Shown: positions 8,997 through 17,437 of the stretch, piece by piece | Layout of the letters: each line of letters starts with the position of its first letter | How positions within the stretch are numbered: the stretch's first letter is position 1 | From: Gammaproteobacteria bacterium HGW-Gammaproteobacteria-15 | Lineage (GTDB): Bacteria > Pseudomonadota > Gammaproteobacteria > Enterobacterales > Alteromonadaceae | Direction: 5' to 3' | Assembly (NCBI GenBank): GCA_002840125.1 | Contig: PGZF01000005.1 | Location: 310,001 to 374,000, forward strand | Length of the DNA: 64,000 bases | Made by a program: the position numbers and the translations under genes | The notes under the pieces: model-generated | Told to the model about the DNA's origin: nothing | The model's input: only the letters and a program-made list of their open reading frames with translations | The model's database searches: none

Positions 8997-10226
8997 ATGC
9001 AAAGGCTATTCTGGCATTTTTACCTGTTTCTGTTTCTGGTGTTGCTTGGCATTGGCTGGGCAGTAGAACAGCTGTGGCAGCAATGGCAACCCGACACCGC
9101 CCCGCCCTGGCTTAGCAGCTACACCCAACTGCTCCAGCCGCAGTTGCAACAGCCCGCCATACAATGGCAAAGCCAGATCAGCCTGCCTTACACTGAACTG
9201 AGCCCGGACAGCATCAGCTGGTTGCCAGAAGAGCAACAGTTACTACAACAAGGTGATCTTGTTAGCTTGTTTGAAGCCGACAGCGTGTATTTTTACTATC
9301 AGCAGGCCGGGCAATTATGGCGTTTGGGCCCACTGCCATTGATACAACAGGAAGGCGCCACCTGGTTTACGTTGCTGTTTTTTGTTTTGTTAGCCGTTGC
9401 GGTGGCGCTGTGGCTGTGGCCGGTGGCGCGTGATATCCGCACCCTGCAGCTAAGCCTGAAGCAGTTTTCCAGCAACAGCGACAGCACAATTGAAGTACCG
9501 GCACATTCATTTATTGCGCCCATTGCGCAAAGTTTCAGCCAGATGAGCCTGCAGATCCGCGATTTGCTGAACCTGCAGCGCGAAATGACCCATGCGGTAT
9601 CGCATGAGCTGCGCACGCCTATTGCCCGGCTGAATTTTGCACTAGAAATGGCAACCCAGCTGCCGGAAGACGAACGCCGTCTGATGTGTGAAGATGTGCG
9701 CGAATTACAGCAACTGGTAGATGAAATTCTCGACTATGCCCGGCTGGAAACTGGCCAGTTACCACTGCAGCTGCAACAGATAAACCTGACCGAACTGATT
9801 GCCAACTTAAACGAAAAGCTGTCGCCGATGCCTGGCGCCGCGATCAGTTTAACTATACCGCAGCAGGCGCTACTGTTTGGCGATGGCCATTATCTGGAAC
9901 GGGCGCTGCAAAATGTGCTGGTTAACGCTAAAAAGTATGCCCGGCAGCATATTAGGCTGACGCTGCAACAACAGCAAAATTACTGGCATATTGATATTGA
10001 AGATGACGGCCCCGGTATTCCGCAGGCCATGCGTGAAGAAATCCTAAAACCTTTTTTTCGCCTTGAAGCCAGCCGGAATAAACAAGGTGGCGGCTTTGGC
10101 CTGGGGTTGGCCATAGTGCAGCGTATTATGCAGTGGCATCAGGGCAGCATCAGTGTAAGTGAGTCGGCTACCCTGGGTGGTGCCCGTTTTTGTCTGCGCT
10201 TGCCGGTTCGCCAGGCAGCACCTTAG
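8997..10226 (+). CDS. Sensor histidine kinase (RstB-like)
   Basis: A 409-residue membrane kinase starting two bases after the regulator's stop. TM1 is at about 5-25, a periplasmic sensor at about 26-120, TM2 at about 122-142, then a HAMP-like linker. The dimerisation H-box is HAVSHELRTPIARLNF with phospho-acceptor H203. ATPase motifs are an N-box (ALQNVLVNAKKYA), G1 (DIEDDGPGIP), F (PFFRLEA) and G2 (GGGFGLGLAI). The short N-terminus and H-box context closely resemble RstB. It phosphorylates the upstream RstA-like regulator. The signal is unknown; a periplasmic or outer-membrane cue would fit the two envelope proteins encoded with it. Confidence 0.92.
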   Translation: MQRLFWHFYLFLFLVLLGIGWAVEQLWQQWQPDTAPPWLSSYTQLLQPQLQQPAIQWQSQISLPYTELSPDSISWLPEEQQLLQQGDLVSLFEADSVYFYYQQAGQLWRLGPLPLIQQEGATWFTLLFFVLLAVAVALWLWPVARDIRTLQLSLKQFSSNSDSTIEVPAHSFIAPIAQSFSQMSLQIRDLLNLQREMTHAVSHELRTPIARLNFALEMATQLPEDERRLMCEDVRELQQLVDEILDYARLETGQLPLQLQQINLTELIANLNEKLSPMPGAAISLTIPQQALLFGDGHYLERALQNVLVNAKKYARQHIRLTLQQQQNYWHIDIEDDGPGIPQAMREEILKPFFRLEASRNKQGGGFGLGLAIVQRIMQWHQGSISVSESATLGGARFCLRLPVRQAAP

Positions 10227-10257
10227 CCATAAATGTGCAACTTAGGGCCGGACGTAT

Positions 10258-10932
10258 TTATAAGCCCAGTGTTTTTAGAAAATCATCATCCACTTCTGCC
10301 GAGGCGCTAACGGTGTTTTCCGGAGTATATTGCTGCGCATTGGCCAGAATATCGTCCGGGTGTTCCTGCTCGGCTTTGTCGAACTCATGCAGCTGAATAA
10401 ACTCAGTTTTATCCATCGCCAGTTCCAGATAAAAAATATTATGCTCTGGCGTACTAAAGGTAACGCGGCGCGCCTGTGGCTGATCAAGCTGGGTATTGAT
10501 TAAAATTTGCACCTGCTTATTAATCGCCATCATTTTCGGCTGGCTCTGATTAATTGATGTTTGCAGGTCATAGCGCACGGTATTGGTAAAGTCGCCGACG
10601 ATCTGGTTCATCAGCTCACCCATTACGTTACCTACTTCATCAGAGGTATGAAACTGGGCCAGCTCACTTTCCGGCATGCCCATGCTCATTAAATATTTTT
10701 TATAAATTTCCATCGCCGCCTGCGCAGTGAAATTAATAATCACCAGGCCGGAGAAACCGCCGTCAAACAATACAAAGCAGCCCAGATCAGGCCGCAGACA
10801 GGTTTTTTGGATTTTTTGTACCATTGGCGAATAAGCCACATTACTGTTGCCTGCACCTGATAATACTTTTGTGACCGACTGACACAGCGTTAGTAATATT
10901 TCATCTGTAGTAATTATTTTGGTTTTTTTCAT
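10258..10932 (-). CDS. DUF3334 protein (CheC/CheX-like)
   Basis: A 224-residue cytoplasmic protein of the DUF3334 family. The central part (FDGGFSGLVIINF, then SDEVGNVMGELMNQIVGDFT) matches the CheC/CheX/FliY fold, in which a conserved E..N pair dephosphorylates CheY-P; here E-V-G-N and E-L-M-N-Q fill similar positions. The C-terminus ends in a conserved acidic tail with DDFLKTLGL. The likely role is in chemotaxis or cyclic-di-GMP signalling, but activity is unproven. It is transcribed alone and converges with the kinase gene. Confidence 0.8.
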   Translation of the reverse strand: MKKTKIITTDEILLTLCQSVTKVLSGAGNSNVAYSPMVQKIQKTCLRPDLGCFVLFDGGFSGLVIINFTAQAAMEIYKKYLMSMGMPESELAQFHTSDEVGNVMGELMNQIVGDFTNTVRYDLQTSINQSQPKMMAINKQVQILINTQLDQPQARRVTFSTPEHNIFYLELAMDKTEFIQLHEFDKAEQEHPDDILANAQQYTPENTVSASAEVDDDFLKTLGL

Positions 10933-11170
10933 TATCCGAATCCAGCAATCTAAGTTTGTTCAGTATAAGCGTAATACCCTGGCTTAGGCTATTCTGTTCC
11001 GATAGCTGCACTGTAGTTAAACTGTTGCAGTCTGTACTTTAGTTTACTGCGTTAACTACAACTCCCTGAGCCGCCAGACATATTTGCTAACCTATTTTTA
11101 CACTCAGCTATTAGCTGAGGCTAACAAAACCGCGTATCATAGGGCGCTGCCACATTAAGAGCCTTAACTT

Positions 11171-12364
11171 ATGTCAAATAAACCCGCTGGCTGGATCATT
11201 ATATTACTGGCAGCTGTTGTCGCCACCACGCCGCTGGCTATTGATATGTATCTGCCTGCCATGCCCATTATGGCGCAACAACTGAATACCTCTATTGGCA
11301 TGGTGCAGCAATCGTTAAGTATTTTTCTGGCCTTTTTTGGCATCAGCATGCTGATTTGCGGCCCACTGGCCGATAGCTTCGGCCGCCGGCCACTGGCCAT
11401 TTTTGGTTTAACCGGCTTTGTGCTGGCCAGTATTGCGTTAAGTTTAGTTAGCACTATTGAATGGTTTTTATTCTGGCGCGCTATTCAGGCGTTATGCGGC
11501 GCGGCCGCTACAGTAGTGGTGCCGGGTATAGTGCGGCACATTTATCAGGAACATACCGCTAAAGGTATGTCGTATGTGTCGATGATTATGATGCTGGCCC
11601 CGCTGCTGGCTCCGGCCATTGGCAGCGGCGTATTGTGGCTGGCAAACTGGCAGATGATCTTTGTTACGCTGGCAGTGTACGGTTTACTGATCCTGTTGCT
11701 TAGCTGGCGTTACCTGCCTGAAATTAAACCGGCCGGTACGCCACAAAAGCTGGCGTTTTTTGCTGGCTATAAAGTGGTATTTTCGCGCTCTTCTGCCCGG
11801 CCGGATATTGCTACGTCGATGTTTGCCTCTTTTTCATTCTTTTGCTTTTTAACCGCTGTGCCTTTTGTTTATATCAAATTTTTTGGTGTAGACGAGCAAC
11901 TGTTCAGCCTGTTGTTTGGCTTTAATGTGTTAATGCTGATGCTGGCAAACCTGATAAACAGCCGCCTGGTTACCCGCCTTGGCCCGCAACGTATGCTGCG
12001 TGCCGGCCTGGCAGTGGCCATTGTCAGCGCCAGCGCGTTAACCTTGTTTAATTTCTGGCAGTTTGAGCTGGTGTATACGGTACTGTCGATAGCCCCGCTG
12101 ATGGCCAGTTTAAGCCTGATAGCCACGAACGCTGATGCGATGATCCTGATGAAATTTCCGGATAACAGCGGCACTGCAACGGCGGTAATAGGTACTTTGC
12201 GCTTTGGTATAGGTGCACTGGCAGGACCCTTGCTGGCACTGTTTTATAACGGCACCCCGCTGCCATTTTCATTGCTGATGCTGGCAGGGGTGCTGTGTAT
12301 TGCGGTAAGTCAGTTATGGCATAAACCTGCTGAGCTGCCAGCTACAGCAGTCAGCCCAGACTAA
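11171..12364 (+). CDS. Bcr/CflA-family multidrug efflux MFS transporter
   Basis: A 397-residue, 12-helix major facilitator protein. The N-terminal motif TTPLAIDMYLPAMPIMAQQL is diagnostic of the DHA1 Bcr/CflA group. The loop 2-3 signature appears as GPLADSFGRRPLAIFG. These inner-membrane proton antiporters export bicyclomycin, chloramphenicol, sulfonamides or small peptides. Length is normal for the family. The ATG follows only a weak ribosome-binding site. It stands alone, and its stop overlaps the stop of the small gene on the opposite strand. Confidence 0.93.
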   Translation: MSNKPAGWIIILLAAVVATTPLAIDMYLPAMPIMAQQLNTSIGMVQQSLSIFLAFFGISMLICGPLADSFGRRPLAIFGLTGFVLASIALSLVSTIEWFLFWRAIQALCGAAATVVVPGIVRHIYQEHTAKGMSYVSMIMMLAPLLAPAIGSGVLWLANWQMIFVTLAVYGLLILLLSWRYLPEIKPAGTPQKLAFFAGYKVVFSRSSARPDIATSMFASFSFFCFLTAVPFVYIKFFGVDEQLFSLLFGFNVLMLMLANLINSRLVTRLGPQRMLRAGLAVAIVSASALTLFNFWQFELVYTVLSIAPLMASLSLIATNADAMILMKFPDNSGTATAVIGTLRFGIGALAGPLLALFYNGTPLPFSLLMLAGVLCIAVSQLWHKPAELPATAVSPD

Positions 12365-12516
12365 ATTTTACAGGCACCGCCACTGCATTCATCGTCATCA
12401 TCACCATATTGTGGCGCCTCAGCACGGCTAAGTTCGGCTTGTTGCTGGCGCTCTACATTCTGTTCCGCTTCAGCAAAGTCCAGATGATCTAAATCAAAAT
12501 CCAGCTCAGACATCAT
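12361..12516 (-). CDS. Small acidic protein (51 aa), hypothetical
   Basis: A 51-codon frame with two consecutive ATGs behind a good ribosome-binding site (GAGGGT, 7 bases from the second ATG). The product is strongly acidic (MMSELDFDLDHLDF, then EAEQ and a GDDDDE run) and ends in CSGGACKI, a two-cysteine tail. It ends exactly at the convergent stop of the efflux gene and lies just upstream of, and on the same strand as, the SLC13 permease. I do not recognise the family. The Shine-Dalgarno, codon use and tail pattern argue it is real. The cysteine pair could bind metal or carry a redox function (inference). Confidence 0.55.
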   Translation of the reverse strand: MMSELDFDLDHLDFAEAEQNVERQQQAELSRAEAPQYGDDDDECSGGACKI

Positions 12517-12567
12517 TATTACCCTCAGTTAAATAGCCTTAGTAGTGTAGCAAAGGCAACGGCCAGG

Positions 12568-14361
12568 CTAAAGCGGCCAGAAGTATAAAAGTGCCGGTAC
12601 TGACACGGCGACAACCAGCAACTCCAGTGGTAAGCCCAACCGCCAGTAGTCACCAAACTTAAAGCCACCCGGCCCCAGGATCAACGTATTATTCTGGTGG
12701 CCTATCGGCGTTAAAAAGGCACAAGAGGCACCAATGGCAACGGCCATTAAAAAGGTATCTGAGCTGACATCAAGTTGGTTGGCAATACTTAATGCTATCG
12801 GGCACATTACCGCCGCGGTGGCGGCATTATTCATAAAATCCGACAATGTCATCGTCAGCACCAGCAGCAGGATCAGCGTAAATACGGCACTGCCTTGCGA
12901 TAAATGTGACAACATTAACTCGGCTAATAAGGCCGCGGCCCCGGTGCTTAACATCGCCTCAGCTACTGGTATTAAAGCCGCCAGTAATACCACTACCGGC
13001 CAGTCAATAGCCTGATACACCTTACTGAGCGGCAGCGCCTTAAACAGCATACTGGCCAGCACACCCGCCGCAAAGGATATTGCCGCCGGTACTAACCCAA
13101 AGGCCGCACCGGCCACTGCGCTTAACATAATAACGCTGGTTAACCAGATACGGCGTTTATCCGGCACCTGAATAGACCGCTCTGCCAGCGGCACACAACC
13201 AAACTCGCTGGCAAACGCAGATAACAGCTCGGCCTCACCCTGCATCAGCAGTACATCACCGGCAACCAGTTCAGTACGGCGCAACCGCTTAATGGAGCGA
13301 TTGCCCTGGCGTGACAACGCCAACAAATTAATGCCAAACCGGCTACGTAAACTAAGATCGGCAGCTGAACGGCCAATCACTAAAGCATCTGGCATCACTG
13401 CCAGTTCCAGCAGCACTTCTTCTTTGCCCGCCCCATTGTTTTTTTCTGTCTCTGCGGGATCTGCTTCCACCTTCACATTCTCTTCAAGAGTCAGCCCCAG
13501 CTCAGATAATATATTGCCCAGCGATTCCGGTTCAGCTTCAATTACCAGCACATCGTCTGCTTTTAACATCCGATACCCAGTAGGTGCCGACACGCGGAAT
13601 TTATTGCGCACCAGGCCTACCACCTGCGCATCGGCTTCTTCCAGTAACTGCTCAAGTGCCGCCAGGCGCAGGCCATCGGCTTTGCCGTTGGCATCAACCC
13701 GCACTTCAGTTAAATAACTGGCGGTATCAAAGCCCTCAACCCCGCCCTGCTGACGTTTAGGCACCAAACGCCAGCCTACAATAGTAATAAAGGCCAAACC
13801 GGCCAGCGCCACCAGCACCCCTACCGGGCTAAAGTCGAACATGGCAAAACTGCTACCCTGACTGCTGTCACGAAAGCCCGACACAATAAGGTTAGGCGGC
13901 GTCCCAATTAAGGTTGTCATGCCGCCCAGTATCGAACCAAACGCCACCGGCATCAGAACCTGCCCCGGTGTTAGTTTAAGCCGGGTTGCCGCCTGAATAG
14001 CCACCGGCATCATCAGTGCCATAGCACCAACGTTATTCATAAATGCCGATAGCAGCGTAACTAAGGTGGTTAACAGGGCGATAGTGGCCATCACACCACT
14101 GTTGGCGGGTAGCAGTTTGCGGGCTAATAAGTCAACCGCGCCGCTATTTTGCAGCGCATAACTTAACACCAGTACACAAGCAACGGTAATAACTGCCGGG
14201 TGGCCAAAACCGCTAAAGGCAGTGTCGGTTGGCACCAGGCCGGCTGCTACTGCCGCCATCAGTGTGGCCAGCGCGACAGTGTCGTGCCGCCAACGGCCCC
14301 AAATAAACAACGCTATAGTGCAAAGTAAAATTGCAAATAGCATTCCCTGTTCTAATGTCAT
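12568..14361 (-). CDS. SLC13-family permease with two RCK_C (TrkA-C) domains
   Basis: A 597-residue inner-membrane permease. I chose the ATG at 14361 (MTLEQGMLFAILLC), 36 bases inside an upstream TTG. The two halves of the DASS/ArsB-like fold flank a central cytoplasmic segment (about 190-390) with two TrkA-C-like modules (FDTASYLTEVRV ... VLVIEAEPESL, then LLELAVMPDALVIGRSAAD ... DVLLMQGEAELL). Permease signatures include SAFMNNVGAMALMMPVA and TLIGTPPNLIVSGFRD, the sodium/dicarboxylate site. The usual annotation is sodium/sulfate or dicarboxylate symporter; the RCK_C pair is common in the putative sulfate or organic-anion branch. Substrate is not resolvable. Confidence 0.88.
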   Translation of the reverse strand: MTLEQGMLFAILLCTIALFIWGRWRHDTVALATLMAAVAAGLVPTDTAFSGFGHPAVITVACVLVLSYALQNSGAVDLLARKLLPANSGVMATIALLTTLVTLLSAFMNNVGAMALMMPVAIQAATRLKLTPGQVLMPVAFGSILGGMTTLIGTPPNLIVSGFRDSSQGSSFAMFDFSPVGVLVALAGLAFITIVGWRLVPKRQQGGVEGFDTASYLTEVRVDANGKADGLRLAALEQLLEEADAQVVGLVRNKFRVSAPTGYRMLKADDVLVIEAEPESLGNILSELGLTLEENVKVEADPAETEKNNGAGKEEVLLELAVMPDALVIGRSAADLSLRSRFGINLLALSRQGNRSIKRLRRTELVAGDVLLMQGEAELLSAFASEFGCVPLAERSIQVPDKRRIWLTSVIMLSAVAGAAFGLVPAAISFAAGVLASMLFKALPLSKVYQAIDWPVVVLLAALIPVAEAMLSTGAAALLAELMLSHLSQGSAVFTLILLLVLTMTLSDFMNNAATAAVMCPIALSIANQLDVSSDTFLMAVAIGASCAFLTPIGHQNNTLILGPGGFKFGDYWRLGLPLELLVVAVSVPALLYFWPL

Positions 14362-14507
14362 TGCGGTTTCCGTTAAGTAAATATCAATGATGGCCAAGCT
14401 ACGCTGAACGCTAACTTACCACAATACGCGCTGAAGCAATTTCACCAAACGAGGTTACTTGATATCATAGCGCCACTTTTTTGCCGCAGCAGTTGCAGGA
14501 GCGCTCC

Positions 14508-15539
14508 ATGACCACTCTTACCATACAAACCCCGGATGACTGGCACTTACACTTTCGTGACGGCGATATGCTGCGTGAAACTGTACCAGCCACAGCCCGG
14601 CAATTCGCCCGTGCCATTGTGATGCCAAACTTAGTGCCGCCGGTAACCACAGCCGACATGGCAGTAGCCTACCGTGACCGCATTCTGGCCGCCCGCCCGG
14701 CAGGCAGCAACTTTCAGCCGCTGGTTACCTTGTTTTTAACCGATAAAACCAGTGCTGCCGATATTATTGCCGCCAAAGCAGCCGGTGTGGTTGCGGCCAA
14801 GTTGTATCCGGCCGGTGCCACCACTAACTCCAGCGATGCGGTAAGTGCGCTGGGCAGCCTGTATCCGGTATTTGAAGCCATGGCAGAACATGGCATGTTG
14901 CTGCTGGTGCATGGCGAAGTTACCGATCACGATATTGATATTTTTGACCGCGAAAAGGTGTTTATCGACCGTTACCTGCAGCACATTGTTACGCGCTTAC
15001 CTGGCCTGAAAGTGGTATTTGAGCATATCACCACCGCAGATGCCGCCAGCTTTGTCGCGCAAGCATCAAACAATGTGGCCGCCACTATTACACCGCAACA
15101 TCTACTGCTCAACCGCAACGATTTGTTAGTCGGCGGCGTACGGCCGCATAACTATTGCCTGCCGGTATTAAAACGCCGTACTCACCAGGAAGCGCTGCGG
15201 GCGGCTGTGGCCAGCGGTTCCAGCAAGTTCTTTTTAGGTACAGATTCTGCGCCGCATGAAAAACACCGCAAAGAATCCGCCTGTGGCTGCGCCGGCTGTT
15301 ACAGCGCCCACAGTGCAATAGAGCTGTATGCTCAGGTATTTGATGATCTAGGCGCTCTGGGTAAGCTGGAAGGCTTTGCCAGCCACTACGGCGCCGACTT
15401 TTACGGCTTGCCACGTAACAGCGGTACAGTTACACTGCAAAAGCAGCAGTGGCAGGTACCAAACGAAATTACGCTGCCCAACGGCAACCCGATAGTACCG
15501 TTTTATGCCGGCGAAACCTTAAATTGGAAATTGGTGTAA
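14508..15539 (+). CDS. pyrC: Dihydroorotase (class II)
   Basis: A 343-residue enzyme that cyclises carbamoyl-aspartate to dihydroorotate, the third step of pyrimidine synthesis. The ATG at 14508 has a strong AGGAG six bases upstream. Metal ligands are visible as the H13-x-H15 pair in [11 protein letters not shown], the carboxylated lysine in [14 protein letters not shown] (about K100), a His in LLVHGEVTD, a His in [10 protein letters not shown] and the catalytic Asp in [10 protein letters not shown]. Length equals that of E. coli PyrC. It is transcribed alone; a structured repeat follows 24 bases after the stop. Confidence 0.97.
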   Translation: MTTLTIQTPDDWHLHFRDGDMLRETVPATARQFARAIVMPNLVPPVTTADMAVAYRDRILAARPAGSNFQPLVTLFLTDKTSAADIIAAKAAGVVAAKLYPAGATTNSSDAVSALGSLYPVFEAMAEHGMLLLVHGEVTDHDIDIFDREKVFIDRYLQHIVTRLPGLKVVFEHITTADAASFVAQASNNVAATITPQHLLLNRNDLLVGGVRPHNYCLPVLKRRTHQEALRAAVASGSSKFFLGTDSAPHEKHRKESACGCAGCYSAHSAIELYAQVFDDLGALGKLEGFASHYGADFYGLPRNSGTVTLQKQQWQVPNEITLPNGNPIVPFYAGETLNWKLV

Positions 15540-15563
15540 TTTACAGGCTCAGGCGTAACGCAT

Positions 15564-15729
15564 GAGTCGATATACTCACGTCAACACGCCGTAAACCCAT
15601 CCCTGGGGGCTCGATTATAAACTTCATCCATGAAGTTTATCCTGCGGACCAGCAGAGCTGTTCAAATTCGCTCCCTGCGAATTTGTCAGCATCCTGGCCT
15701 GCAACGGTTGACTTAGAGTACATCGACTC
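15564..15729 (+). repeat. Structured intergenic repeat, copy A (with two extra hairpins)
   Basis: First of three copies of one element (others at 28425-28522 and 60767-60865). The conserved centre reads ACACGCCGTAAACCCATCCC and then GGGGGCTCGATT; near the far end is CAACGGTTGACTTAGAGTA. The outer ends pair (GAGTCGATATACTC with GAGTACATCGACTC), as does an inner stem (GTCAAC with GTTGAC). This copy is longer because two hairpins sit in the centre: 15617-15640 (10-bp stem) and 15663-15685 (9-bp stem). It lies between the convergent pyrC and comM genes and could act as a bidirectional terminator. Confidence 0.8.
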
Positions 15730-15750
15730 CTGCTTTAATATACGCGAAAC

Positions 15751-17253
15751 TCAGTTTTTTAAGTAACTCAGCAACCGCTCTAATGCGCGGTAGCTGAGGG
15801 CCTCCATTAAATGGGCACGGCTAATTTGGGCTTGCTGCTGTAAATCGGCAATGCTGCGCGCCACTTTAATAATCTTATGGTAAGTACGGGCCGATAGCTT
15901 AAAACGGTGAATGGTGTCTTCCAAAAAGCGCGCATCGGCTTGTTGTAACGGGCAAAAATCGGCAATTTCACTGCCGCTTAAACGGGCATTCGCTTTACCC
16001 TGCCGTGCCAGCTGTAATTGCCTGGCTGTCAGTACCCGCTCGCGCACACTGGCGCTGCTTTCTTCCTGCGTGTGCTGGCTAAGCATGCCTTTGGGCAGTA
16101 ACGGCACTTCAATTTGCAGTTCTATCCGGTCGATAAACGGGCCAGACAGCCGGTTTAAATAACGCATTACCTGCTCGGGTGTAGCCCGGCCATCCTGATG
16201 GTGCCCGGTCGGGCTGGGGTTTAATGCTGCTACCAGCTGAAATTGTGCCGGAAACTCCGCCTGGCGCGCAGCGCGGCTAATATGTACAACGCCGGTTTCC
16301 AGCGGCTCGCGTAACACGTCCAATACTTTGCGTGGAAATTCCGGCAACTCGTCTAAAAAAAGTATGCCATGGTGCGACAACGAAATTTCGCCTGGCCTGG
16401 GCACAGAACCACCACCAACCAATGCTACCGCCGAACTGGTGTGATGTGGCGACCTGAATGGCCGTTGCTGCCAGTCGGTTAAGTTACGCTTTAACCCGGC
16501 AATAGAGTATATAGCAGCCGTGGCCAATGCTTCCGGCTCGGTCAGCGGCGGCATAATGCCGGGTAAACGCTGCGCCAGCATAGATTTACCGGTACCGGCC
16601 GGGCCCAGCATTAACAGGTTATGTTCACCGGCCGCAGCAATCTCCAACACCCGCTTGGCATGGGCCTGGCCTTTTACATCGGCTAAATCCGGTAAATGCT
16701 GCTGCTCACGCACCGGTAAAGCCGGAATCGCAGGCAATGGTTGCTGGGCCAGTAAAAAGCTGTGCACCTGCAGTAAATGCTCGGCACCGTGCACCACTAC
16801 CTTGGGTACCTGTTGCGCCTGCTGGGCATTTAACATTGGCAGTACCACTTCGCGGCCGGCATCGCGGCAGGCTATGGCTACCGGAATTTCGCCTACTATG
16901 CTGCGGATCTCGCCCGACAGCGCCAACTCGCCACAAAATTCATAGCCTTGCAGGCTTTTTTCGGCCAACTGGCCGGAAGCAACAATAATGCCCAGCGCTA
17001 TCGGCAAATCGAAACGGCCGCCTTCTTTGGGCAAATCGGCCGGGGCTAAATTAACAGTGATTTTGCGATCCGGAAAAGCAAAACCGCTGTTTACCATGGC
17101 GCTGCGCACCCGATCACGCGATTCTTTTACCGAGGTTTCCGGCAAACCAACCAGCTGAAACGCAGGCAAACCATTGCTGATATGCACTTCAACGGTAACT
17201 AAAGGGGCATCTAAACCATGACGGGCACGACTGAAAACAACGGCCAGTGACAT
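15751..17253 (-). CDS. comM: YifB/ComM-family AAA+ ATPase (Mg-chelatase-like)
   Basis: A 500-residue AAA+ helicase. In Vibrio and Haemophilus, ComM drives branch migration during natural transformation. The N-terminal ChlI-like domain (about 20-140) contains NLAPADLPKEGGRFDLPIAL. The ATPase domain has Walker A GPAGTGKS (217-224) and Walker B GILFLDELPEF (D301-E302). The C-terminal Mg-chelatase segment has LSGPFIDRIELQ and ends with SYRALERLLSYL. Length and motifs are complete, so it should be functional. It diverges from the RND operon across a 184-base gap. Confidence 0.95.
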   Translation of the reverse strand: MSLAVVFSRARHGLDAPLVTVEVHISNGLPAFQLVGLPETSVKESRDRVRSAMVNSGFAFPDRKITVNLAPADLPKEGGRFDLPIALGIIVASGQLAEKSLQGYEFCGELALSGEIRSIVGEIPVAIACRDAGREVVLPMLNAQQAQQVPKVVVHGAEHLLQVHSFLLAQQPLPAIPALPVREQQHLPDLADVKGQAHAKRVLEIAAAGEHNLLMLGPAGTGKSMLAQRLPGIMPPLTEPEALATAAIYSIAGLKRNLTDWQQRPFRSPHHTSSAVALVGGGSVPRPGEISLSHHGILFLDELPEFPRKVLDVLREPLETGVVHISRAARQAEFPAQFQLVAALNPSPTGHHQDGRATPEQVMRYLNRLSGPFIDRIELQIEVPLLPKGMLSQHTQEESSASVRERVLTARQLQLARQGKANARLSGSEIADFCPLQQADARFLEDTIHRFKLSARTYHKIIKVARSIADLQQQAQISRAHLMEALSYRALERLLSYLKN

Positions 17254-17287
17254 CCTGTCTCCTGCGCGGATAAAATAAAAAGATAAT

Positions 17288-17314
17288 TAATATTTAGCAT
17301 ATTGTTAAATATTA
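17288..17314. promoter_or_regulatory. Perfect 9-bp inverted repeat between comM and the RND operon
   Basis: TAATATTTA (17288-17296) and TAAATATTA (17306-17314) are perfect complements separated by 9 bases. The repeat lies 35 bases upstream of the comM start and 124 bases upstream of the RND gene. The symmetry suits a dimeric repressor, but AT-rich sequence produces such palindromes by chance. No regulator gene adjoins. Confidence 0.35.
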
Positions 17315-17437
17315 GCAAGGTTAAATAATCTGCTAAGCCACAGGCTAAATCGGCTACACTGGGTAACACAGTACGGAGCGCTATATTTTCAGCCCAAGCT
17401 GTTGGTCAGATTGATAAATTGTCTTAGGGAGCAAAAG

